Part shown: positions 1 through 7,774 of the stretch, one piece after another
Layout: every line of letters starts with the position of its first letter
Numbering within the stretch: position 1 is the stretch's first letter
NCBI RefSeq assembly: GCF_007050985.1
Contig: NZ_VHSF01000003.1
Span: 345,500 to 409,499, forward strand
Source: Christiangramia sabulilitoris
Lineage (GTDB): Bacteria > Bacteroidota > Bacteroidia > Flavobacteriales > Flavobacteriaceae
Reading direction: 5' to 3'
Length of the DNA stretch: 64,000 nucleotides
Notes under the pieces: model-generated
What the model was told of the DNA's origin: nothing
Database searches by the model: none
The model's input: only the letters and a program-made list of their open reading frames with translations
Position numbers and translations under genes: made by a program

Positions 1-900
1 CAGGCAAAGAAGTATTTTGAAATGCTGGTAGAAACAGCTCCAGATAGCCCGCGTTCACATATTCTTATGGGCGATTATTACCGGGATCAGGATCAATTAG
101 ACCAGGCACTTGCCAGCTATGAAAAAGCAGCGTCATTAGATCCCGAAAATGAGAATGCCCTTGCAAAATCGGGTCATGCCAATTCAATATTAGGGAATTA
201 TGAAGAAGCAAGGAAAAATTTTAAGGATGCCCGCGCAGCCAGTGAATTTGGAACCAATTTGGGTGGAGAGGCCAATACATTTGTTTATGAAGGGAATTCA
301 AAAGATGCTTTGGCATTTCTGGAAGAAGGAACAAAATCTTTTGACACCCTGGACATACCTGAAAGCAATAAAAATATCGCTAAATACCAGGCTTCTTTTA
401 CGGCCGCTCATATTGCCATGCACGATGGAGATTCTAAAAGACTGGAGCAGATCGTAAGTAATATGAAGCCTATTTCCAAACAATTAACCAGCGAAGCAAA
501 CAGTCCGGTAGTAACCGCCAATCAGGAGGCAATTATGCATTATTGGGATGCCATGGTTATGGTAAGCAAAAAGAATTACCAGGAAGCGGCTAAGAAAGCT
601 GAGATGATCAGGGAAGCGGTGAGCTCTATCAACAGTCCAAATAAGCTTGATCCCTATCACAGAGCTCTGGCTGTGATCAATTATCACATGGGGAATACAG
701 ATAAAGCCCTGGAACACATAAAGCAAACAGACGAAGACTATATCCACGATAAATACTGGATGGCGAAAATCAATGAGAAGGCCGGAAATACAGAGGAAGC
801 CATGGAATTATATGAAGAGATCTCTGAGGAAAGATTTAATTCTATTGAGTTTGCTCTTATTCGTGATGAAGTAAATAAAAAAGTGAATGCAGACAGTTAG
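1..900 (+). CDS. TPR-repeat protein, 3' part of gene
   Basis: The frame is open to the left edge of the window, so this is the C-terminal 299 residues of a longer protein; the first ATG (base 22) lies inside a helix and is probably not the start. Tetratricopeptide-like helix pairs are visible near the beginning (pattern G-D-Y-Y, A-L-A-S-Y-E-K-A, L-D-P) and again near the C-terminus (A-L-E-H-I, A-M-E-L-Y-E). TPR arrays bind proteins and act as scaffolds. With the N-terminus missing it cannot be said whether a signal peptide, a response-regulator domain or a transcription-activator domain precedes the repeats. A rho-independent hairpin follows within 35 bases of the stop, so it ends a transcription unit. 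The fold is confident, the role unknown. Confidence 0.85.
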   Translation, partial: QAKKYFEMLVETAPDSPRSHILMGDYYRDQDQLDQALASYEKAASLDPENENALAKSGHANSILGNYEEARKNFKDARAASEFGTNLGGEANTFVYEGNSKDALAFLEEGTKSFDTLDIPESNKNIAKYQASFTAAHIAMHDGDSKRLEQIVSNMKPISKQLTSEANSPVVTANQEAIMHYWDAMVMVSKKNYQEAAKKAEMIREAVSSINSPNKLDPYHRALAVINYHMGNTDKALEHIKQTDEDYIHDKYWMAKINEKAGNTEEAMELYEEISEERFNSIEFALIRDEVNKKVNADS

Positions 901-930
901 AGTAAGATCTTATCTTTTTTCAAATTCAAA

Positions 931-960
931 AATAACCCTCCAGTTCATGGAGGGTTATTT
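931..960 (+). terminator. Intrinsic terminator of the TPR gene
   Basis: An 11-bp perfect stem (931-941 with 949-959, AATAACCCTCC arm) closes a 7-base loop and runs into a short T-rich tract. It lies about 30 bases after the TPR gene stop. Confidence 0.85.
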
Positions 961-1156
961 ATATTATAGTCTTAAGGTAAAATTAGAAAGCATTTTCAAT
1001 CATCTCGTTTTTATGATCAATACCAGGATCTGAAAGAACATAAGAGTAGATATCCCCCTAAATACTGACCATCACTTATAAATAGGTAAGCTATATTTAA
1101 ACCAGAAATTTAAAATGATTATTTCATTCGTTTGAGATAGTTTTCAGGATGTTATC

Positions 1157-1190
1157 AAAAAAAATGACCCCTTAAAGGCGTCATTTTTCT
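1157..1190 (-). terminator. Intrinsic terminator of the secreted 244-aa protein gene
   Basis: Arms AAAAATGAC and GTCATTTTT (1160-1168 and 1180-1188) pair perfectly. On the minus strand the hairpin is followed by a T run, about 20 bases past the stop of the gene ending at 1210. Confidence 0.8.
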
Positions 1191-1209
1191 TCAACTTAAT
1201 TAAACTAAA

Positions 1210-1944
1210 CTATTGGGATTGATTACTTAGATTTTCATTCAATTTATACACGAAGGTCCAGGTATCTTCCACTGAAGATCTGAATTTCTCCTGCATCTTT
1301 GTCGTCTTATCCTTACCATGCTTCTGCTCATAAATCTCCCATGGGCTATCCCATTCTTCGTCAAGTCCTGCAAAATTCTTATGCAGCATGGATACCATGT
1401 AGTCCGGGCCATCCGGATCACCTCCAATAAAGTCATACCAGTAACCCAGTGGTTCTCCCTTAGCTTCCTTATAGGTACTGGAAACTTCTTTCACTACATC
1501 TTTAAAATCTCTCCAGTTTTCAGTTCTGAAAAATCTTACCCAGGCCACGGTATTTCCACTGGAAGGATTCTTACTGAATTCCGGCATTGATTCTGCCATT
1601 TTATGGTCCATTTTTACCACGTAAGGGAAGACATCGGTCTGGAATATAGATTGGCAGGCGGTATCTGCACCCGTTGGTGCTTCATCCATCTCTGCCCATT
1701 TATCCATAAAAAATGTGACCGCTACCGTTCCCGTAGCTCCCTGCACACGATTCCAAACATTCCAATTATCCTTTCCGCTATTTTCGAGATAACAATCTTT
1801 CCATTTTTTCATGCCTTTCTCGAAATTCTCCCGCTCGTTCATTTTAATTTCCAACTCATACATGTGCAAGATCCTGCTTTCATCTTTTTCCTGTGTGAAT
1901 CCCAGAATTGGGAATAGTAGGATAAATACAATTAATTTCTTCAT
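1210..1944 (-). CDS. Secreted protein of unknown function, 244 aa
   Basis: The product has a signal peptide (about residues 1-17, hydrophobic core LIVFILLFPILGF, cleavage near T-Q/E-K) and is therefore exported to the periplasm or beyond. The mature part is rich in aromatic and charged residues and seems to hold two related halves, each with strand-helix patterns resembling dimeric alpha-beta barrel proteins (half one around L-E-I-K-M...N-W-N-V-W, half two around V-A-W-V-R-F-F...Y-W-Y-D-F). The assignment to that fold is my inference from pattern, not a recognised family signature. It has its own terminator and no operon partner. A shorter secreted protein of similar style is encoded at 9866-10297. 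Confidence 0.75.
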   Translation of the reverse strand: MKKLIVFILLFPILGFTQEKDESRILHMYELEIKMNERENFEKGMKKWKDCYLENSGKDNWNVWNRVQGATGTVAVTFFMDKWAEMDEAPTGADTACQSIFQTDVFPYVVKMDHKMAESMPEFSKNPSSGNTVAWVRFFRTENWRDFKDVVKEVSSTYKEAKGEPLGYWYDFIGGDPDGPDYMVSMLHKNFAGLDEEWDSPWEIYEQKHGKDKTTKMQEKFRSSVEDTWTFVYKLNENLSNQSQ

Positions 1945-2125
1945 AATAAAATTTAGTTAATAGTTAATAGGATATTAATTTACTCATTTACAATAAATTA
2001 CAGGTATCAAGTTCAAAAAAAGTGCATATATCCACTAAAATTAATTGACTGAATATCAAAATATTATAAAATTATTGACTTTCTGAAATTCTAGAAGTAA
2101 TAAAGACCTGACCTGGAAACCAAAA

Positions 2126-3463
2126 TCATCCAATTGGTGATTCCGGAACAACCGCTGGTTCTGCAGCCTTTCTTCTTAATAAATGGATCTTTTTATAACT
2201 AAGATTTCTCCATACCCACTCCAATGGACCAAAATAGAAATACCTCAACCATATTGGACTTACAATTAGCTGAAATATCCAGATGCCAAATACTATAAAA
2301 AGAAGTTCATATCGTTGAAATGTCCCAAAAAGTCCAAAGCCTACCCCGGTAAAAATGAACATGCAAATGACCGAATGCATCACATAATTGGTAAGCGCCA
2401 TTTTCCCTACCGCAGACAATGAGTTCTGCAGCCATTTTAATACCGGTAGTTTACAAAAGATCATAATAAGTCCTACATGTCCCATCGCCACAAAAAGTCT
2501 TCCCAGGTCATAGGTAATTCCGGCTTTAGAGATAGCCTGGAAGGAAAAATTCCCGGCAATAATACTTTTCACCTCATAATAGTTCACGCTCAAACCAATT
2601 GCGTAACAAACCAGAACGGCAAGCCCATAGAATTTATAGCTCTTCCCGGCACTTAAAATATTCCATTTAAAGAGCGCGATCCCCAGGAGCATCATGGAGA
2701 GTATGTCCCATACATCATACCTGTAGAACCAGCTGGTATCTGTTTCCATATTTTTTGGCGCCAGGAATGCTACTACAGAGAAATAATCCTTCCGCATGTT
2801 CTGGGTGGTTTCCATTACCGTTTCTGGAGACCTGCTTTTTTCAATTTCTGCCCAACTCGCTGTGGCTTCCTCCATTTCAGAAGTGAGCGGTTTGCCCGAA
2901 GTTTTATATTTATTAGCTAATTCCACCTGTTCCAGCATTTCCATATTCTGCTTATATTCAAAATAACTCCATACCGTGCCTATAGAGAACAACAGAAGAG
3001 CGCTCAGCAACAAGGTTTTCGCTTTTAAATTTCGGAAAGAAAACACCAGGAATCCCATCAGGGCATAATCGTAAAGGATCTCCCCGGTCCATAAAAGCAA
3101 ATACCCGTGAATTAGACCAAATATCAGAAGCCATAATAATCTTCTGAAATAAATATCGGCAGCTTTTATTCCGGCTCCCTTTTGTTCCATGCGGCTGAGT
3201 AAAATGAACATACCAACACCAAAAAGAAGGGAGAACAGGGCACGCATCGTACCTTCAAAAAACATGTTTGTCCCAATCCAGGTGTAGAGATTCCAGCCCG
3301 TAGCTCCTCCAGAAACCGTAGGGTCTCCATAGGCACCGGCCAGGCCAAAACCGTTGATGTTCATTAGTAAAATTCCGAATAGTACGATTCCCCTCATGAT
3401 GTCCAGGGAATGAATTCGTTTTGTAGCCCTTATCGGGGTAAGAGAGGTTGGTTTAGCTTCCAT
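2126..3463 (-). CDS. DUF418 multipass membrane protein (YeiB-like)
   Basis: The 445-aa protein opens with the Asp-x-x-Arg-Gly motif (residues 20-24 of SLDIMRG) on the first membrane helix and ends with the DUF418 hallmark FGPLEWVWRNLSY (residues 411-423). About eight to ten hydrophobic helices are visible, with a polar loop near residues 170-240. DUF418/YeiB proteins are inner-membrane proteins related to membrane acyltransferases; no reaction is established for most members, so the substrate is not known. The next gene on the same strand (4888-3704) encodes another member of the same broad superfamily. The 240-bp gap between them shows no terminator or promoter that I can name, so they may be separately transcribed. 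Family call is secure; function is not. Confidence 0.9.
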   Translation of the reverse strand: MEAKPTSLTPIRATKRIHSLDIMRGIVLFGILLMNINGFGLAGAYGDPTVSGGATGWNLYTWIGTNMFFEGTMRALFSLLFGVGMFILLSRMEQKGAGIKAADIYFRRLLWLLIFGLIHGYLLLWTGEILYDYALMGFLVFSFRNLKAKTLLLSALLLFSIGTVWSYFEYKQNMEMLEQVELANKYKTSGKPLTSEMEEATASWAEIEKSRSPETVMETTQNMRKDYFSVVAFLAPKNMETDTSWFYRYDVWDILSMMLLGIALFKWNILSAGKSYKFYGLAVLVCYAIGLSVNYYEVKSIIAGNFSFQAISKAGITYDLGRLFVAMGHVGLIMIFCKLPVLKWLQNSLSAVGKMALTNYVMHSVICMFIFTGVGFGLFGTFQRYELLFIVFGIWIFQLIVSPIWLRYFYFGPLEWVWRNLSYKKIHLLRRKAAEPAVVPESPIG

Positions 3464-3703
3464 ACTGTCTTGTTTTTTGATTTTAGAAAATGAATATTTC
3501 TAATGAGACAGCCTGGGCATTCCCTTAGAACAATTACCGTTAATTAAGAGCAGGGTCGTTTAAGACCGGGCTTCAGCCACAGATAATTAAAACTAAGAAT
3601 GATCGTATTTTGGAGCGAAAATTAAAAAAGCCTAATCTACTGAATATTAATTATTTAAACTTTAAAAAGTTAAATAAAGTGATCTAAACTATTTCAAATC
3701 ATG

Positions 3704-4888
3704 CTATAAATAACTTAGCCACCATTTATTCTTGTTCCGAAGTTTATATTCCATATACTTCTTACAGGGAAAGTAAAGCAGAAAAACAATTATGATCCAT
3801 ACCAGGTAAACTACGCTCAGGGGATAACCGTATCCTTGCAGGTCATTACTGGTAAAAATATTCTCATCAAGGATCATGATGGTCCAGTCTTTTCCGGAGA
3901 CCATTAATACCAGTAATGCCGCCAGGTGTATTATAAAAATGTGTAATAAATAATAGAAGAAAGGAACCCGTCCAAAAATGAGAAAAAAGGAAACTATTTT
4001 GTTCTTTATATTTTCTGTGAAATACAAAAATAAAAATGCCGGTCCCAGGGTGACCAGTAAAAATAAGAGTGAGGGTGGATATTTTGTTACATTTAAAACA
4101 GACAGGATCGAAAAAATTGTTGAATCCTGCTCTGCCCATAATGATGGATCGCCATAGAGATTAGGTATGCGAAGAATTATAAACAAGGTCAAACTTCCAA
4201 AACCCAGGAGCAGCAACATTTTTTTTCTATTTAGACTATTATAATTTTGGGCGTATAACCGTCCAAAAACATAACCTAATGCCATCACCCCAACCCATGG
4301 AACCAGAGGGTACATAAATAAGATAAGATGGTTGGGGGTTCTAATAAAACCGCCCTGGTGCGTAATGTACCAGAGTACTGTAAAAAAATCCTGACCCCGG
4401 GTTGTTATCTCATCTAAAAAGTTATGTCCTAGAACCATAAGCAGTCCAATGCATAGGATTAGCTTCCAGGGTAAAAATACCAGCAACGATAGGAGAACCA
4501 TACTAATTCCTATAGCCCAGATGACCTGCAAATTTATAAAGCCATAAGTAGGATCAAACCACCACAACAGGTTCATAATCACAATTTCCACGAAAATGAG
4601 CCATAAACCCCTGTACATTAAAAATTTAAACAATTCTTTTTTAGTCTTTTTCTGTCCGTAGAGAAAGGCAGAAGTACCGGCTAGAAAAACGAAGGTCGGA
4701 GCGCAGAAATGAGTGATAAAACGAGTGAAAAAAAGTTCTGGCGTAGTAGTATCCAGATTGGTGGGATCATTCCCTGCAATAGCATTAATATGAAAATAAT
4801 CCCGCACATGATCCAGAGCCATGATCACCATAACGACCCCTCTTAGAAGGTCTATAGATTCTATTCTTCTGGAAGTTGATTTAACCAA
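3704..4888 (-). CDS. Heparan-alpha-glucosaminide N-acetyltransferase-like membrane protein (DUF1624 type)
   Basis: This 394-aa multipass protein begins with R-I-E-S-I-D-L-L-R-G and then M-A-L-D-H-V-R-D-Y-F (residues 8-32), the N-terminal signature of DUF1624/HGSNAT-type acyltransferases, in which Asp26-His27 lies at the presumed active site. Roughly ten membrane helices follow. Relatives transfer acyl groups from a cytoplasmic donor to a sugar on the other side of the membrane; the acceptor here is unknown. It lies between a DUF418 protein and a YfcC carrier, all on the minus strand, a setting that hints at modification of an envelope glycan or exported small molecule but does not prove it. 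Confidence 0.85.
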   Translation of the reverse strand: MVKSTSRRIESIDLLRGVVMVIMALDHVRDYFHINAIAGNDPTNLDTTTPELFFTRFITHFCAPTFVFLAGTSAFLYGQKKTKKELFKFLMYRGLWLIFVEIVIMNLLWWFDPTYGFINLQVIWAIGISMVLLSLLVFLPWKLILCIGLLMVLGHNFLDEITTRGQDFFTVLWYITHQGGFIRTPNHLILFMYPLVPWVGVMALGYVFGRLYAQNYNSLNRKKMLLLLGFGSLTLFIILRIPNLYGDPSLWAEQDSTIFSILSVLNVTKYPPSLLFLLVTLGPAFLFLYFTENIKNKIVSFFLIFGRVPFFYYLLHIFIIHLAALLVLMVSGKDWTIMILDENIFTSNDLQGYGYPLSVVYLVWIIIVFLLYFPCKKYMEYKLRNKNKWWLSYL

Positions 4889-4968
4889 TTAATAAAATTT
4901 TAAAAACCCGATGTGCTAATTCTCAAATTATACTGCACTTATATAAATGCAATTTCAATTATTCCATA

Positions 4969-6471
4969 CTACTGCAAATAGACCGATATACTTAAGAAAA
5001 GCATACAGATAATCCCCAGAATTATCAATAATGGCCAGATAAACTTCAGCCACCGGTCATAACCAATATTTGCTATGGCCAGGGTTGGCAACACCATACC
5101 AATTGGAGATATGATACCACATAACCCATTACCAAATACATAAGCATTAATGATCATTTCCCGCCCTATCCCCACACTATCTGCCAGTGGAGCCATAATA
5201 GGCATGGTTAAAACTGCCGTCCCTGAAGAGGAGGCTATAAACAAGGTCAGGCCATTGTAGACCATGAAAATGGAGTTTATAAATAATCCTTTACCCATAC
5301 TTTGAACAAATTCGCTTGCATGAAAAAGAATAGTATCGCTTATCATCCCGTCGCTCATTAAAATAGTGATACCCCGCGCCAGACCAATAATGACTGAAAC
5401 CCCAAGCAGTTCCCCCGCCCCTTTTATAAAAACTTCTACGAATTTACCTTCAGGAATGCGTGCAATAAATCCAATGAGGATTGCACCTACTAAAAAGGTA
5501 GAGGCCATTTCCTCGAACCACCAGTCCAGCCTGGAGACTCCTATGATCATAAGCAAAAAACAGGCACTAAAAACAACCAGGATTATTTTTAACCTGGAGG
5601 TTAAGCGGGGAATTTTATCAGGATTAGCAGGTACTCTTAATAATGGATTCAGTTTATTTCCAGAACCATAGAGGAAAGATCGCCGGGGATCAGCTTTCAC
5701 CTTCCGGGCATAATTCAGCAGAAAAATTATAGTTACCGTAAAACAGATAAAAAACATTAGAATCCTACCTCCCAACCCGGTAGTCCAGTCTATACCGGCA
5801 GTTTCTGAAGCGATAATAATGGAGAATGGATTGATGGTGGAGCACATACTGCCAACCGAGGAACCAAGAAATACAGATGCCACGGCCACTACCGCATCAT
5901 ATCTGGCTGCAAGAAATACGGGAATCAGGATAGGTAAAAAGGCAATGGTCTCTTCTGCCAAACCAAAAGTAGTTCCACCAAGTCCTACCAACAAGGTAGT
6001 TGCCACGATGAGGATGAATTCCCGACCTTTTAATACTTCTGCCAGGGCTGCAATTCCAGCATTAAAAGCGCCACTATAATTAATAACCCCTATTAAACCC
6101 CCTATAATAAGCAGCAGAAAAATAATGTTAGCAGTCTCGATCATCCCTTTAACCGGCGCCTGTGCATATTCAAATACTCCCTGGGGATCTGCATCTACCT
6201 GGCGGTAGGTGTCTGGAATTCCTATGGGTTTATATATTGCTCCACTCCTGAAGTTCTCCAGAGGAATTTTTATACCCAGTTCATTAAGCGTTTCCTGGGT
6301 AACAGGAAGAATCCGGACTTCCTGTTGCGTGACCACCTGGAACTGGTCCTTGCCTTCATCATAACTCAACATCGCATATTGCCCGGCAGGAACAAACCAC
6401 GTTGCTATTGCAGCCATAGCAGAAATTATAAGAAGTATGGTCTGTGCTGTTGGAAACTTCCAGGATCTCAT
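4969..6471 (-). CDS. YfcC family carrier (DcuC/AbgT-like)
   Basis: The 500-aa product starts with a basic W-K-F-P-T motif and a first helix ending in F-V-P-A-G-Q, typical of YfcC proteins in the DcuC/C4-dicarboxylate carrier superfamily. It has about twelve hydrophobic segments, including paired re-entrant-looking stretches rich in small residues (GGLIGVINYSGAF near residue 125 and ASSSGTAVLTMP near residue 416). Members are inner-membrane secondary carriers annotated variously as C4-dicarboxylate or basic amino acid/peptide transporters; the substrate cannot be read from sequence. A soluble loop of about 70 residues after helix 1 (residues 30-100) is characteristic of the family. No metabolic gene next to it points to a substrate. 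Confidence 0.85.
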   Translation of the reverse strand: MRSWKFPTAQTILLIISAMAAIATWFVPAGQYAMLSYDEGKDQFQVVTQQEVRILPVTQETLNELGIKIPLENFRSGAIYKPIGIPDTYRQVDADPQGVFEYAQAPVKGMIETANIIFLLLIIGGLIGVINYSGAFNAGIAALAEVLKGREFILIVATTLLVGLGGTTFGLAEETIAFLPILIPVFLAARYDAVVAVASVFLGSSVGSMCSTINPFSIIIASETAGIDWTTGLGGRILMFFICFTVTIIFLLNYARKVKADPRRSFLYGSGNKLNPLLRVPANPDKIPRLTSRLKIILVVFSACFLLMIIGVSRLDWWFEEMASTFLVGAILIGFIARIPEGKFVEVFIKGAGELLGVSVIIGLARGITILMSDGMISDTILFHASEFVQSMGKGLFINSIFMVYNGLTLFIASSSGTAVLTMPIMAPLADSVGIGREMIINAYVFGNGLCGIISPIGMVLPTLAIANIGYDRWLKFIWPLLIILGIICMLFLSISVYLQ

Positions 6472-6551
6472 ATATGTTGAACCAGCTTAGTCATATTTTT
6501 AATTAATTGATTGTTAGATTATTTCAGAGATTAAATGATTGATCACTAGTT

Positions 6552-7112
6552 TTAAATAAAGGTGACCGCCACATAATAGATCACGATTAAAAGCAACAAT
6601 GAAAACTGAATAGCCAGAAATTTTAAGGCTTTTTGAACATTTTTGAATTTAAGGTTCGCGATCTTGGCATTTATAAAAATTTGCTGACCTAATTGGTCAA
6701 ATAATTGATCTTCGTCTACACTTATATTGAAGAAGGTTCTTGAGAATTCCTTGATATCCCCAAATTTGGAAATAACGTCACCAAAGAAGAAAATATTCCG
6801 ATCGTACTTCGACTCTATCCGTGGCATAAAACAACGTATGCTATAATACATTGAAATTACAGCACAGCTAAACCAGACCGTTAGCAGAATGTAAATTATG
6901 GTATTGTTATCAAAATGTCCCAGTACAAGGTCCAGGTCCTGATAGACAAAATTTAAAAGAATCCCGTAAAAGGAAAGGATAAGGCCTGCTTTTATTTCTG
7001 AAGCTTTGATAAGACTGGAAACATAACTAATGCTACCCCAATAATGGTCAATTAGATCATCTGTATGCTTATTCTTTAGATGTGCCGAGGGTTTTATTTC
7101 CGGTTTTTCCAT
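6552..7112 (-). CDS. Pycsar effector-like membrane protein (DUF5706/PycTM type)
   Basis: I start the gene at the ATG at 7112 (186 aa); the open frame extends to a TTG at 7139. A short cytoplasmic N-terminus leads to a segment with A-S-E-I-K-A-G-L-I-L-S-F (about residues 38-50), resembling the D-x-K-A-x-x-L motif that opens the first helix of DUF5706/PycTM proteins. A second helix (about residues 75-97), a cytoplasmic region and a C-terminal helix (last 20 residues) follow, matching that family's layout. In Pycsar defence such proteins are membrane-acting effectors switched on by cyclic UMP or CMP. No nucleotide cyclase gene lies nearby, so a role in immunity is open. The gene for a small acidic protein (7500-7165) lies 52 bases upstream on the same strand. 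Confidence 0.65.
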   Translation of the reverse strand: MEKPEIKPSAHLKNKHTDDLIDHYWGSISYVSSLIKASEIKAGLILSFYGILLNFVYQDLDLVLGHFDNNTIIYILLTVWFSCAVISMYYSIRCFMPRIESKYDRNIFFFGDVISKFGDIKEFSRTFFNISVDEDQLFDQLGQQIFINAKIANLKFKNVQKALKFLAIQFSLLLLIVIYYVAVTFI

Positions 7113-7164
7113 AATTAATCTTTCGGGGGATGATTGCAAATTCTCTATCCAGGTTTGCAGGCTT

Positions 7165-7500
7165 TTAATAGAGGATATTATCCAGTATTTTATCTAGCGT
7201 GTTCTCCATCATGCTAAATTTCTTGTCAGAAAAGAAGATCTCAAACATTTCCTTTCTTAGCTCTCCCAGCTCTTTATGCGAGTATTCATGCAATACCAGG
7301 TTATCCTGGATCTTTTCCAGACTTTCTTCTTCAGTATCTTCAGTGAATTCGGCAAACAAACGGTCAAAAGTTTCTTTATCGGTCTTAGATCTCACCAATT
7401 TCAGTTCTTCTTCAGTCATTACCGAATCGGCATTAGCGCACAGTAATAAAATGTAAATCTGCAGCTCTGTCTTTGACCAGGGTGAACTTTCCTCTTTCAT
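7165..7500 (-). CDS. Small acidic helical protein, TerB-like
   Basis: The 111-aa protein is all-helical in pattern and very acidic. The stretch L-C-A-N-A-D-S-V-M-T-E-E-E (about residues 20-32) resembles the start of TerB-like domains (ADG-x-x-x-x-EE), in which acidic residues bind a metal ion. This is a weak, pattern-level match. No signal peptide or membrane segment is present, so it is cytoplasmic. It is 52 bases upstream of the PycTM-like gene on the same strand and probably co-transcribed. An imperfect TAnnTTTG-type box (AATTTTTG, minus strand, 7512-7505) sits four bases before its ATG. Confidence 0.55.
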   Translation of the reverse strand: MKEESSPWSKTELQIYILLLCANADSVMTEEELKLVRSKTDKETFDRLFAEFTEDTEEESLEKIQDNLVLHEYSHKELGELRKEMFEIFFSDKKFSMMENTLDKILDNILY

Positions 7501-7713
7501 AGTTCAAAAATTTTGGTGGTTAATAAATTATGAAACCTTGAATGCAGGTTTCCAGACCGGCATTACTAAAACATCTAAAATCCCGATCGCTCTCCTAATC
7601 TACTAAAATATTGTATAACAAGTATTTAGACTTTATATATTTTTTCAGGAATATTAATCATGACCTTTATTTTTAGAGATTTCAATAAGATCTGAATATG
7701 CCTGGATATAAGA

Positions 7714-7740
7714 AGGCCGGCTATTTAGAATAGCCGGCCT
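7714..7740 (-). terminator. Hairpin downstream of the S9 peptidase gene
   Basis: A 10-bp GC-rich perfect stem (AGGCCGGCTA arm, 7714-7723 with 7731-7740) lies 35 bases past the peptidase stop at 7775. The T tract after it is weak, so it may be a terminator or an mRNA-end stabilising hairpin. Confidence 0.65.
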
Positions 7741-7774
7741 GTACTGGTAAAATATCGCTTTTATAATGCCAGGG

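Larger units (their letters stand above)
901..1209. other. Gene-free stretch with two terminators
   Basis: This 309-bp gap separates two convergent genes. It holds one intrinsic terminator for each, near 931-960 and 1157-1190. The AT-rich 200 bases between them show no open reading frame, promoter box or RNA gene that I can recognise. Confidence 0.6.

Noticed and set aside
6552-7500. Complete Pycsar defence locus
   Set aside because: No cyclase gene or other defence gene is found on either side, so only an effector-like protein is claimed.
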